Shown: positions 23,789 to 32,353 of the stretch, one piece after another | How the letters are laid out: every line of letters begins with the position of its first letter | Numbering within the stretch: position 1 is the first letter of the stretch | Source: Bryobacterales bacterium | GTDB taxonomy: Bacteria > Acidobacteriota > Terriglobia > Bryobacterales > Bryobacteraceae | Assembly: GCA_016789905.1 (NCBI GenBank) | Contig: JAEUQC010000055.1 | Location: 1-40,073 of the forward strand | Direction of reading: 5' to 3' | Length of the DNA stretch: 40,073 nucleotides | Notes under the pieces: model-generated | Databases searched by the model: none | What the model saw: only the letters and a program-made list of their open reading frames with translations | Told to the model about the DNA's origin: nothing | Position numbers and translations under genes: made by a program

Positions 23789-25987
23789 TCAAGGCGCGTA
23801 GGTGGAGAGCATCAGGGCAAGTTGATCGCGGGAGACGGGCTTGGCGAGGTAGTCATCCATGCCGGCTTCGAGGCAGAGAGAACGATCCTGAGCGGAGACG
23901 CCGGCGGTGAGAGCGACGATGGGCGTGCGGCGAGTGGCGCCTTCGAGGCAGCGGATTTGCCGGGTGGCTTCAAGGCCGTCCATATCGGGCATTTGGACAT
24001 CCATGAAGATGAGGTCGAAGGGCGAGCTATGGAGAGCGGCGAGAGCCTGAACGCCGCTGGGAGCGGTGTCTACCTGGCAGCCGAGTTTTTCGAGGAGTAA
24101 CCGGGCGAGACGGAGATTGACAGCGTTGTCTTCGACGACGAGGACGCGGAGGCCATTCGGCGGGACCGGGGTGGGTTCGGGGGAAGGGGGCGGTTGGTCC
24201 TGGGCGGTGGCGGGGATGCGGAACCAGAAAGTGGAACCGTGATTGAGGTTGGAAGAGACGCCGATTTCGCCGTGGAGGGCGAGGACGATTTCCCGGCAGA
24301 TGGCGAGGCCGAGTCCGGAGCCGCCGAATTGGCGGGCGGCGGAATCGTCTACCTGATAGAAGCGATCGAAGACGCGGGCGAGTTGTGCGGGGGGGATGCC
24401 GATGCCGGTATCGGTGACGGAGAAACGGAAGAAGCCTGGGCCATCGGGAGCGACGGAAATTTCGATGTGTCCGTGGCTGGTGAATTTGACCGCGTTGAAG
24501 AGGAAGTTCAGGAGTACCTGGCGGACCCGGTCCGTATCGGAGACAAGATAGGGTGGGAAGGCGGGGGGGATGGAAGCGCGGATGGCGACGCCGGGGGCGG
24601 CGGCGGTTTGCATGGAGCGGACGAGGTCATCGAGCAGTGGTTGGACCGGGAAGGGGGCGAGATTGACGCGGACGCGGCCGGCGTCGAAGCGGGAGAGTTC
24701 GAGGACATCGTTGATGATGGCGAGGAGCGAGCGGGCGGAGTTGCGGACGGTTTCGGCGAACTCGCGCTGGCGGGAGCCGAGAGGGGAGTCGAGGAGAAGA
24801 CCGGACATGCCGATGATGGCGTTCATGGGTGTGCGGAGTTCGTGGCTCATGTTGGCGAGGAAGCGTTTTTTTGCCTCGGCGGCGGCGGCGAGTTGCTGGT
24901 TCTGGGCGGCGAGAGCGTGTTCGGCTTTGCGCCGCTGGAAGAAGTTGATGACGAGGCCGGAGATGATGACTGTTTGGAGGAGGAGGAAGGCGACGCCGAG
25001 GAGGATCCAGGAGGAGTGGCGTTCGACGAAACTATCGCGGAGGAAGAGGATTTGCGCGTTGGGCGGGAGCGGGGCGTGGGAGAGTTTGAAGCGGGCCATT
25101 TGGCGGGCGTCAAACTGGAACTGGTTTTCGTTGTCTTCGACGAAAGGGACGGAGGCGGGCGAGGCGCCGGCGAGAAGTTGGAGCGCGAGGCGGCCGATTT
25201 GGCGGCCGTGGTGGAGGCCCTTATCAGCGGCGCCGGCGAGAAAGCCCTGGCCGACAGAAGCGGTGAGGCCGAAGATGGGGACTGGGGAAGCGGCGGCGAT
25301 CTGGGTTTCGGCGCGGAAGCGATGGAGGTCGGCGACGAAGAGGAGGTCACCGGGGCCGAGGCGATGGCAGCGGGCGAGGAGAGCTGGGAGCGGGGCGACG
25401 GCGGAATCGAGGACCTCCAGGGTCCAGGGGGCGCCGGCGGCGCGGCGGGTGAAGGAATCGACGAAGTACTGCGATGTGGCGGTGCCGCTGGAGAGCAGAA
25501 CGACGCGCCGGGTTTGGGGCTGGAGTTTTAGGGCGAGATCGAGCATGGCGAGGTCGGCAACGACCTCCATGACGCCGGTGAACCGTTGGCGGGGCAAGGT
25601 ATCGAGGACGCGGCGGCTACTGACGCCGCCAAAAACGACCGGGGTGTTGGGGAAGCAGGAAGGGTTTTGGAGGATGAAATCGAGAGCGTCGTCGTCGGTG
25701 GTGATGAGGAGGTCAAAATGGAGCGAGGCGTATTGGGAGCGGTAGCGGGCGAGGAATTCGCGATCGGCGTTGGGGAGGTGGAGGCGGTCGAGAAAATCGA
25801 CGCGGGTTTCGATTACGGAGGGGTCCTGATCGAAGGCGGCGTGGATGCCACGGACTTCCCCATCGGTCCAGACGTAGCCGGGCCGATAGGAGTTGAGGAC
25901 GAAAACGCGTTTGGCGGCCGGGGAGGGGGCGCCATGTGCCAGGGCGGCTGCGGCGAGCAAACCTAGCAGGGGCAGGGGCGAGGGCAT
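23789..25987 (-). CDS. Hybrid histidine kinase with ABC substrate-binding-like sensor
   Basis: A 732-residue sensor kinase. Residues 1-20 are a signal or membrane segment. Residues 27-310 are a periplasmic domain resembling ABC-type substrate-binding proteins of the TrpX/DUF534 group (RVFVLNSYRPGYVWTDGEVR, then LLITTDDDALDF, TPVVFGGV). One membrane helix (about 327-350) leads to a short coiled coil and the HisKA domain with H382 (FLANMSHELRTPMNA). The ATPase domain has the N box (N498), DTGIG (526-530) and GGSGLGL (555-561). A receiver domain follows (E619, D620, phospho-acceptor D663, K716). There is no HPt domain and no separate response regulator adjacent, so the output partner is elsewhere. 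TATACT at 26014-26019 is its likely -10. Confidence 0.92.
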   Translation of the reverse strand: MPSPLPLLGLLAAAALAHGAPSPAAKRVFVLNSYRPGYVWTDGEVRGIHAAFDQDPSVIETRVDFLDRLHLPNADREFLARYRSQYASLHFDLLITTDDDALDFILQNPSCFPNTPVVFGGVSSRRVLDTLPRQRFTGVMEVVADLAMLDLALKLQPQTRRVVLLSSGTATSQYFVDSFTRRAAGAPWTLEVLDSAVAPLPALLARCHRLGPGDLLFVADLHRFRAETQIAAASPVPIFGLTASVGQGFLAGAADKGLHHGRQIGRLALQLLAGASPASVPFVEDNENQFQFDARQMARFKLSHAPLPPNAQILFLRDSFVERHSSWILLGVAFLLLQTVIISGLVINFFQRRKAEHALAAQNQQLAAAAEAKKRFLANMSHELRTPMNAIIGMSGLLLDSPLGSRQREFAETVRNSARSLLAIINDVLELSRFDAGRVRVNLAPFPVQPLLDDLVRSMQTAAAPGVAIRASIPPAFPPYLVSDTDRVRQVLLNFLFNAVKFTSHGHIEISVAPDGPGFFRFSVTDTGIGIPPAQLARVFDRFYQVDDSAARQFGGSGLGLAICREIVLALHGEIGVSSNLNHGSTFWFRIPATAQDQPPPSPEPTPVPPNGLRVLVVEDNAVNLRLARLLLEKLGCQVDTAPSGVQALAALHSSPFDLIFMDVQMPDMDGLEATRQIRCLEGATRRTPIVALTAGVSAQDRSLCLEAGMDDYLAKPVSRDQLALMLSTYAP

Positions 25988-26013
25988 TTAGGGAACGCGG
26001 GTTAGTTTGTCAC

Positions 26014-26019
26014 AGTATA
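26014..26019 (-). promoter_or_regulatory. -10 box of the hybrid kinase gene
   Basis: TATACT on the minus strand, 26 bases before ATG 25987, in the 84-bp divergent gap to the serine hydrolase. The overlapping plus-strand reading TATATAAA could serve the other gene. Confidence 0.4.
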
Positions 26020-26071
26020 TAAACTAAATCCGGCGATGTAACGGAGAAGGGAACGAAACGTAGGAGTAACT

Positions 26072-27145
26072 ATGCGTCGAAGAGGGTTGTTGGGAATGGC
26101 AGCAGGAGCCGCGGTGGCAAGCGGGGCGGGAAGCGCGTTTCGGGTGCGGATGGAACGTGCGATGGCGGCGGCGCGTGTGCCGGGGATGGCGGTGGGACGA
26201 GTGGAACGCGGGGCGTTGGCGGGAGTGGATACTTACGGCGACTGCACGGAGGACACGGTGTTCCAGGCGGCGAGCCTGACCAAGCAGGTGACCGGATACA
26301 TGGTGCTGGCGTTGCGGGACGCGGGGAAGCTGTCGTTGGAGCGGACGCTGGTTTCCTATGTGGACGAGATAGGGGACGAACGAGGAAGGCGGGCGACGCT
26401 GAGCCATGCGTTGAGCCACAGCACAGGATTCCCGAACTGGCGAAGCGAGGGCGATTTAGCGGCGGCGTTCGAGCCGGGGCAGGAGTGGCGGTATTCCGGG
26501 GAGGGGTATGTGTACCTGCAACGGATAATTGAAAAAGTAACGGGGCGGGGCATTGGGGCGGCGGCGGAGGAGATGGTGTTCCGGCCGTTGGGGATGGAGG
26601 CGAGCGCGATGCGCTGGCGGGGGAAATGGGAAGGGAGATATGCCGAGCCACATGGACGGGACGGACGGCCGCGAAGAGAGTGGGACAAGACGGGGCGGGC
26701 CGTGGAACGGCTGGCGGAACGACTGGGACGGGAGCCGAAGTATGAAGACTCGATTTTGTTACTGCGGGAAGCCGGGATGGCGGCGGTGCCAAACAATGTG
26801 TTGCCGAACGGGGCGGCGAGCCTGATGACGACGGCGAAGGACTACGGCCGATTTGTGGCGGCGGCGATGAAGAATCCGGAGTTGCGGCGGGCGCGGGTGA
26901 CGATGGGGGAAGGGAAAGGCTGGCAGTTGGGGTGGGGCCTGGGATGGGGAATAGAACGGGTGGACGGGCGGGAGTATTTGTGGCAATGGGGGGACAATCC
27001 GGGATACAAAAACATTGTGTTCGCGGAGCCGGGAAAGGGGAAGGCGGTGGTTGTGTTTACGAACGGGGATGGCGGCGGGCGGGTGTATGAGCGGGTGGTG
27101 AGGCAGGAAACGGGGCAGGAGCATCCAGCCTTATTCCGGATCTAG
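26072..27145 (+). CDS. Exported serine hydrolase (beta-lactamase class C / penicillin-binding-protein-like)
   Basis: A 357-residue serine hydrolase of the class C beta-lactamase/DD-peptidase fold. MRRRGLLGMAAGAAVASGAG is a Tat-like export signal. ASLTKQV gives the S-x-x-K motif (S68, K71), EWRYSGEGYVYL supplies the Tyr motif (Y141, with Gly at the third place in place of Asn, common in esterase-type relatives), and WQWGDNPGYKN near 310 takes the place of the K-T-G-like motif. Such proteins include esterases, D-aminopeptidases and peptidoglycan hydrolases, so resistance should not be assumed. GGAG (26061-26066 region) lies five bases before ATG 26072. Its last 89 bases overlap the 3' end of the convergent acyltransferase gene. 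Confidence 0.88.
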   Translation: MRRRGLLGMAAGAAVASGAGSAFRVRMERAMAAARVPGMAVGRVERGALAGVDTYGDCTEDTVFQAASLTKQVTGYMVLALRDAGKLSLERTLVSYVDEIGDERGRRATLSHALSHSTGFPNWRSEGDLAAAFEPGQEWRYSGEGYVYLQRIIEKVTGRGIGAAAEEMVFRPLGMEASAMRWRGKWEGRYAEPHGRDGRPRREWDKTGRAVERLAERLGREPKYEDSILLLREAGMAAVPNNVLPNGAASLMTTAKDYGRFVAAAMKNPELRRARVTMGEGKGWQLGWGLGWGIERVDGREYLWQWGDNPGYKNIVFAEPGKGKAVVVFTNGDGGGRVYERVVRQETGQEHPALFRI

Positions 27146-28292
27146 AAAAAGCGGGCACGGCGGGTGGCGCCATGAGGAAGCCGCGGCAGGGACGTTCGAC
27201 GAGACGATAGAGCAGGAACGCGGCGGCGGCGGCGATGGCCCAGCAGACAGGCATGACCAACCAATAGAGCAGGGCGGGGGCGTTGGCGGCGGCGAAGAGG
27301 GGGAAGAGCAGGAGGGCGAAAACCTTGACGACGGGCCCATGGAGGAGATAGAAGGAATAGCCTGTGCGACCGTAGCCGGCGGTGAGAGAGAGGAGGCGGA
27401 TTTCGCCCAGCCAGGAATAGCGGCGCTGGACGATGAGTGCGACGCCGATGAGGGTGGCGGTGAGGGCGAGACCGGAGAGCGTGTAGATGGCCTTGCGAAG
27501 GGGCGGGAGCCAGGCGGTGCCGAGGATATCGCCGTCGAGCGTGACCCTCAGGAAGAGGAAGACCGCGGCGATCGCCAACAGGCGGCGGAGGACGCCGGAG
27601 CGCCTGGCGCTACTGGCAGGATCGGACTGGATTTCAAAGACGAGGCAACCGGCTGGAACGTAGGCGAAGCGGATGGAGAGGGGCCCATCGGCCAGGCCGC
27701 ACAGGAAAATGAAAGCGGTAACGAGGGACCAGACGAGAAGGCGGCGAGGGCGGGGCGCGGCGCCGTGCAGGAGGGTGAGGGCGACGACGGGAAAGACGAG
27801 GTAGCCGGCGATGATGTAGCTGAGCGTCCAGGAGACGGTAAGGATGGGCACATCAGGAAACAGGCCAGGCAATAAGAGCAATTGGGCGAGGAAGGTGGTG
27901 AACGACGCTTCGGCGGCTTCCGGGCGGGAGAAGCGGGGATAGAAGCGGCCGGCGGCGATGGCCATGAGCAGAACAACAAGATAGGGGAGGACGATCCGGC
28001 TGAGACGAAGGGCGACGAAGCGCTGGTAGGTGAAGCGGCCGCTGGCGATGGATTGGGCAATGAAAAAGCCGCTGAGCAAAAGGAGCAGGTTGGTGCCGAT
28101 GTTGCCGAGGCGCGCGGCGAACCACTCCATAAAGTCAATGGCGGGAATCCCAACGGTGAACGCATCGGAGAACCCGGAATAGTGGAAGATGAAAACGAGT
28201 GTTGCCGCACACGCCCGCATGATGTCAAAAGCCGGCAGCCGGCGTGACTTGACGGACGAATCGTGGCTTCCATGCGACGGTTCAGTGGTCAT
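27057..28292 (-). CDS. Acyltransferase 3 family membrane protein (OafA/YrhL-like)
   Basis: A 411-residue integral membrane O-acyltransferase. The family opening RLPAFDIMRACAATLVFIFH with the conserved His in FIFHYSGF, the GNIGTNLLLLLSGFFIAQSI segment, RRLSR-like VALRLSRIVLPYLVVLL and YSFYLLHGPVVKVF near the end fit acyltransferase 3. About ten hydrophobic helices are present. Members transfer acetyl or other acyl groups to sugars of cell-surface polymers. ATG 28292 is chosen over an earlier in-frame start at 28532 because family similarity begins shortly after it and the upstream part overlaps the promoter of the divergent topoisomerase gene. The C-terminal 29 codons overlap the serine hydrolase gene tail to tail and are Pro/Ala/Arg-rich, so the tail may be a recent extension. 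Confidence 0.88.
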   Translation of the reverse strand: MTTEPSHGSHDSSVKSRRLPAFDIMRACAATLVFIFHYSGFSDAFTVGIPAIDFMEWFAARLGNIGTNLLLLLSGFFIAQSIASGRFTYQRFVALRLSRIVLPYLVVLLMAIAAGRFYPRFSRPEAAEASFTTFLAQLLLLPGLFPDVPILTVSWTLSYIIAGYLVFPVVALTLLHGAAPRPRRLLVWSLVTAFIFLCGLADGPLSIRFAYVPAGCLVFEIQSDPASSARRSGVLRRLLAIAAVFLFLRVTLDGDILGTAWLPPLRKAIYTLSGLALTATLIGVALIVQRRYSWLGEIRLLSLTAGYGRTGYSFYLLHGPVVKVFALLLFPLFAAANAPALLYWLVMPVCWAIAAAAAFLLYRLVERPCRGFLMAPPAVPAFSRSGIRLDAPAPFPASPPAHTPARRHPRS

Positions 28293-28333
28293 GAAGAGTA
28301 CAACCCAGCCCGGCGCTCGTCGCCGGATACGTG

Positions 28334-28339
28334 AGTATA
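28334..28339 (-). promoter_or_regulatory. -10 box of the acyltransferase gene
   Basis: TATACT on the minus strand, 41 bases before ATG 28292, in the divergent gap to the topoisomerase-helicase gene. The -35 hexamer is weak. Confidence 0.4.
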
Positions 28340-28383
28340 GCTTAATTTGATCCAGCGGACCACTGGGAACGGGTGAGGCTCGA

Positions 28384-28389
28384 TACAAT
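28384..28389 (+). promoter_or_regulatory. -10 box of the topoisomerase-RecQ gene
   Basis: TACAAT ends 11 bases before the TTG start at 28401. No ribosome site lies between them, so the message would have a leader of only a few bases. Confidence 0.4.
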
Positions 28390-28400
28390 ATTTGTAAAGC

Positions 28401-31400
28401 TTGTCCAACGTTGCAGTCATAGCGGAAAAACCATCGGTAGCGCGCGACATCGCCAAGGTTTTGGGGGCGACGCAAAAGGGAGAGGGGTATCTCCATGGCG
28501 GGGGGTATATCGTCACGTGGGCGATCGGGCATCTGGTGTCATTGGCGCAGCCGCACGAGATCCGGCCGGAGTGGAAGCAATGGCGCCGTCATCTGCTGCC
28601 GATGCTGCCGGAAGAGTGGCCGTTGGTGGTTTACGACAAAACCAAAGACCAGTTTGAGACGGTGCGGAAGATTCTGAACTCACCGAAGGTGGAGAAGGTG
28701 ATCTGCGCGACGGACGCGGGGCGGGAAGGGGAGTTGATATTCCGCTATATCTACGACGCGGCGAGTTGCGAGAAGCCGGTGGCGCGGCTGTGGATATCGT
28801 CGTTGACAGCGGACGCGATCAAGGCCGGATTCGCGTCGTTGAAAGACGGGCAGGAGTACGACGGATTGGGGAACGCGGCGCGGGGGCGTTCGCGAGCCGA
28901 TTGGCTGGTGGGGATGAACCTTTCGCGGGCGTATTCGCTGGCATTTGACGAGGAACTGTCGGTGGGGCGAGTGCAGACGCCGACGCTGGCGATGATTGTG
29001 GAGCGGGAACTGGCGGTGCGGGCGTTTGTGCCGGAGGAGTACCGGGAAGTTCACGTGACGTTTACGCCGAAGGGCGTGGCGGGGAAACCTGTTTACGTGG
29101 GCACGTGGTTCAAAGCGCCGCTGATAAAGGGCGACACGATGCAGCAGGCGATGCGGCTGCCGGCGGAGACGGACGAGGCCAAAGAGATTGTGGGGCGGGC
29201 AAAGAAGGGGGAGGCGCGGATTGCGACGATCGAGAGCGAAGCCAAGAAGATGGCGGCGCCGGGGTTGTACGATTTGACCGAATTGCAGCGGCACGCGAAT
29301 CGGTTGTACGGATTCAGCGCGCAGAAGACGCTGGACGTGGCGCAGAAGCTGTATGAATCGCACAAGTTGATTTCGTATCCGCGCACGGATTCGCGGCACT
29401 TGTCGCGGACGGTGGCGGCGGGCCTGGGTGCGGTGGTACGGACGGTGGCGCCGCAGTACGCGAACCTGGTGGCGCCGGGAAGCGGGGAGCGTCCGCTGGG
29501 CACGCGGTTCGTGGACGATACGAAAATCAGCGATCACCACGCGATTATTCCGACGGCGACATCGCCCGAGCGAGTGACATTGAGCGAAGACGAGCGGCGG
29601 ATCTATGACCTGGTGTGCCGGCGGCTGCTTTCGGCTTGGCACGACGACTATTTGACTGATGTGACGACGGTGATCACAACGATTACGAACGGGGAGACGG
29701 TGGATTCGTACCACGCGGCGGGGACGCTGGTGCGGCAACTGGGCTGGAAGGTGCTGGATATAGCGACAGAGAAGAAGGGGAAGGAGAAAGACACGAGCGA
29801 GCAGACGCTGCCGACGGAACTGATGGCGGACCAGTTGCAGGAAGTGGTGAAGGCGGAGAGTGTCTTGAAAAAGACCCGGCCGCCGAAGCGGTTTACGGAT
29901 GCGACGCTGCTGACGGCGATGCAGACGGCGGGGAAGACGCTGGACGAAAAAGAGCTTTCCGATGCGATGAAGGAGAACGGGCTGGGGACGCCTGCGACGC
30001 GTGCGGCGATTATCGAAGTGCTATTGAAGCGGGGTTATATACAGCGCCAGGGCAAGACGATGGAGGCGACCGACAAGGGCATCCATTTGATTGAGGTGGT
30101 GCATCCGGAAGTGAAGAGCCCGGCGATGACGGGGCAGTGGGAGGCGTTTTTGAAGCGGATTGAACGGGGACAGGGAGAACTGACGCCGTTCATGCAAGGG
30201 ATTGAAGAGTATGTGCGGGAGGTGGTGGGGAAGGTGGGAGGGGCGGTGGGGGCGCCGTCGCCGGCGCGTGTTTCGGCGCCGCGAGCGGCTTCGGAAGCGG
30301 CGGCCGCGCCGGCGTTTGAAGTGAAAACGAATGATCTTCCAACGCTGCTGCACGATGCGTTTGGATTCCGGGAATTCCGGCCGAGCCAGGAGGCGGTTTG
30401 CAACGCGGTGGTGGCGGGGAAGGATGTGCTGCTGGTAATGCCGACGGGGGCGGGAAAATCGCTGTGCTACCAGTTGCCGGGGCTGGCGCTGGGCGGGACG
30501 ACGCTGGTGATCAGCCCGCTGATTGCGCTGATGGAAGACCAGGTGGCCAAGTTGCAGCAGCGCGGGTTCGCGGTGGAGCGAATTCATTCGGGGCGGGACC
30601 GGGGCGCTTCGCGGCAGGCGTGTCTGGATTATTTGGCGGGCAAGCTGCACTTCCTGTTCATAGCGCCAGAGCGGCTGCGGGTGCCGGGATTTCCGGAGAT
30701 GCTGGCGAAGCGGAAGCCGGCGCTGATTGCCGTGGATGAGGCGCATTGCATCTCGCAGTGGGGGCATGACTTCCGGCCGGATTACCGGACGCTGGGGCAG
30801 CATTTGCCTGCGTTGCGGCCGGCGCCGGTGATCGCGCTGACGGCAACGGCGACACCGATTGTGCAGAACGACATATCGCGGCAGTTGGCGCTGGGGGAAG
30901 GCGGACGGTTTATTCAAGGGTTCCGGCGGGAGAATATCGCCATTGAAGTGGTGGAGGCATCGCCTGGGGAGCGGACGGCGCTGGTGGAGCGGTTATTGGA
31001 AGACAAGAGACGGCGGCCGGCAATTGTATACGCGCCGACGCGGCGAATGGCCGATGAGGTGGCGCAAGAGTTGAAGGGATCGCTGCCCGCGGCGAGCTAC
31101 CACGCGGGGTTGACGGCGGAAGTGCGGGCGAGGGTGCAGGCGGGATTCCTGGAAGGGAAGCTGGACGTGATTGTGGCGACGATCGCGTTTGGGATGGGGA
31201 TTGACAAGCCAAATGTCCGCACGGTGATTCATACGGCACTGCCGGGCAGCGTGGAAGGGTATTACCAGGAGATTGGGCGCGCGGGGCGGGACGGCGAGCC
31301 GTCGCGAGCGGTGCTGATGCACTCCTACGCGGATCGACATACGCACGATTTTTTCCTGGAGAGGGATTACCCGCCGGTACCGGTGTTGCAGAAGATATTC

Positions 31401-32312
31401 GAAGCGCTGACCGAAGAGCCGCAGGCGAAAGAAGAATTGCAGAAGCGAATGCGCATGGACGAAGAGGCGTTCGCAAAGGCGCTGGAGAAGCTGTGGATCC
31501 ACGGGGGGGCGGCGGTGGATTTTGCGGAGAATGTGACGCTGGGCAAACCGGGCTGGAAGGAGCCCTACGAAGCGCAGATTGCGCAGAAGCTGGAACAACT
31601 GAACGCCATGCTGCGATTTGCCGATAACAGCGAGTGCCGGATGTGCGCGCTGGTGGCGCATTTCGGGGACCGGGCTGGGGCGATGAAGCTGTGCGGGATC
31701 TGCGATTTTTGCGCGCCAGGCGACTGTGAAGCGCAGGTGTTCCGGGAGGCGAGCGGGCGGGAGTTGAAGCTGGCGCATGAGGTGTTAGGGACGCTGAAGA
31801 AGACTGGCGGGAGGTCGGCGGGCAAGCTGCACGCGGAACTTTGCGGAAATGGAGTGGTGGACCGGGACGCGTTTGAGCAGTTACTGAGCGCGATGGCGCG
31901 GGCGGGATTGGTGGAACTGCGGGAAGAGACGTTCCGGGCCGAGGGACGGGAGATTGTGTTCCGGAAGGTGCTGCTGATCCGGGCGGCCACTGCGTTTGAG
32001 CTGTTGATAAAGGATCGCCCGGAGAAGACGGTGAAGGCACGGAAACGGGCGGCGAAGAAGGCGGCACCGGCGCGGGCGGCGGCGGACTTGGGGATGGTGG
32101 AGGCGTTGAAGAAGTGGCGAGTGGGTGTGGCGAAGAAGGAGGGTGTGCCGGCGTTCCGGGTGCTGACCGATAAGGCGCTGTATGCGATTGCTGAAGAACT
32201 GCCATCTTCGGACGAGGAGTTGTTGTTGGTGGCCGGCGTGGGGCCGCGGGTGGTGAGCCGGCACGGGGCGGGGATTTTGCATGTTCTGGCGGCGAACGGG
32301 AATAAGCGCTGA
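28401..32312 (+). CDS. Fused DNA topoisomerase III (type IA) - RecQ helicase
   Basis: A single 1303-residue polypeptide with two complete enzymes. Residues 1-605 are a TopB-type topoisomerase: AEKPSVARDIAKVLG with E9, ATDAGREGE (103-111, Toprim), GRVQTPTLAMIVERE, and catalytic Tyr326 in ISYPRTDSRHLS. Gly-Ala-Pro-rich residues 611-640 form a linker in place of the usual zinc tail. Residues 640-1105 are RecQ: FGFREFRPSQEAV (motif 0), MPTGAGKS (Walker A, K686), VDEAHCISQWGHDFRPDY (DEAH 779-782 and aromatic loop), IAFGMGIDKPNVR, YQEIGRAGRDG (motif VI), and a zinc site with C1079, C1098, C1101 and C1104. A winged helix (about 1120-1195) and an HRDC domain (about 1228-1296) follow. The start is TTG 28401, where TopB similarity begins. 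The frame is open throughout, with no internal stop or ribosome site at the joint. Likely role: joint resolution of recombination or replication intermediates. Confidence 0.93.
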   Translation: MSNVAVIAEKPSVARDIAKVLGATQKGEGYLHGGGYIVTWAIGHLVSLAQPHEIRPEWKQWRRHLLPMLPEEWPLVVYDKTKDQFETVRKILNSPKVEKVICATDAGREGELIFRYIYDAASCEKPVARLWISSLTADAIKAGFASLKDGQEYDGLGNAARGRSRADWLVGMNLSRAYSLAFDEELSVGRVQTPTLAMIVERELAVRAFVPEEYREVHVTFTPKGVAGKPVYVGTWFKAPLIKGDTMQQAMRLPAETDEAKEIVGRAKKGEARIATIESEAKKMAAPGLYDLTELQRHANRLYGFSAQKTLDVAQKLYESHKLISYPRTDSRHLSRTVAAGLGAVVRTVAPQYANLVAPGSGERPLGTRFVDDTKISDHHAIIPTATSPERVTLSEDERRIYDLVCRRLLSAWHDDYLTDVTTVITTITNGETVDSYHAAGTLVRQLGWKVLDIATEKKGKEKDTSEQTLPTELMADQLQEVVKAESVLKKTRPPKRFTDATLLTAMQTAGKTLDEKELSDAMKENGLGTPATRAAIIEVLLKRGYIQRQGKTMEATDKGIHLIEVVHPEVKSPAMTGQWEAFLKRIERGQGELTPFMQGIEEYVREVVGKVGGAVGAPSPARVSAPRAASEAAAAPAFEVKTNDLPTLLHDAFGFREFRPSQEAVCNAVVAGKDVLLVMPTGAGKSLCYQLPGLALGGTTLVISPLIALMEDQVAKLQQRGFAVERIHSGRDRGASRQACLDYLAGKLHFLFIAPERLRVPGFPEMLAKRKPALIAVDEAHCISQWGHDFRPDYRTLGQHLPALRPAPVIALTATATPIVQNDISRQLALGEGGRFIQGFRRENIAIEVVEASPGERTALVERLLEDKRRRPAIVYAPTRRMADEVAQELKGSLPAASYHAGLTAEVRARVQAGFLEGKLDVIVATIAFGMGIDKPNVRTVIHTALPGSVEGYYQEIGRAGRDGEPSRAVLMHSYADRHTHDFFLERDYPPVPVLQKIFEALTEEPQAKEELQKRMRMDEEAFAKALEKLWIHGGAAVDFAENVTLGKPGWKEPYEAQIAQKLEQLNAMLRFADNSECRMCALVAHFGDRAGAMKLCGICDFCAPGDCEAQVFREASGRELKLAHEVLGTLKKTGGRSAGKLHAELCGNGVVDRDAFEQLLSAMARAGLVELREETFRAEGREIVFRKVLLIRAATAFELLIKDRPEKTVKARKRAAKKAAPARAAADLGMVEALKKWRVGVAKKEGVPAFRVLTDKALYAIAEELPSSDEELLLVAGVGPRVVSRHGAGILHVLAANGNKR

Positions 32313-32353
32313 CTTTAGCACCATGCGCTCCGCGATCAAGAGATCGGGGCGAT

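Noticed and set aside
24194..25531. Long acidic plus-strand frame opposite the hybrid kinase
   Set aside because: Low-complexity Glu/Gly product and a perfect kinase on the other strand. Similar antisense frames opposite the ADOP permease, dipeptidase and AGE-family genes were left out for the same reason.
26072..27145. AmpC beta-lactamase
   Set aside because: S-x-x-K is present, but the second motif is YSG instead of Y-x-N and the K-T-G motif is not clear, which fits esterase or peptidase relatives better.
28680..29738. Long open frame of about 350 codons on the minus strand
   Set aside because: It is the antisense of the topoisomerase part. Its product is mostly Arg, His, Pro and Gln, typical of the opposite strand of a high-GC gene.
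28401..32312. Reverse gyrase
   Set aside because: Reverse gyrase has the helicase-like part first, a different helicase type and a TopA-like part. Here the topoisomerase comes first, the helicase is RecQ, and it has zinc and HRDC domains.
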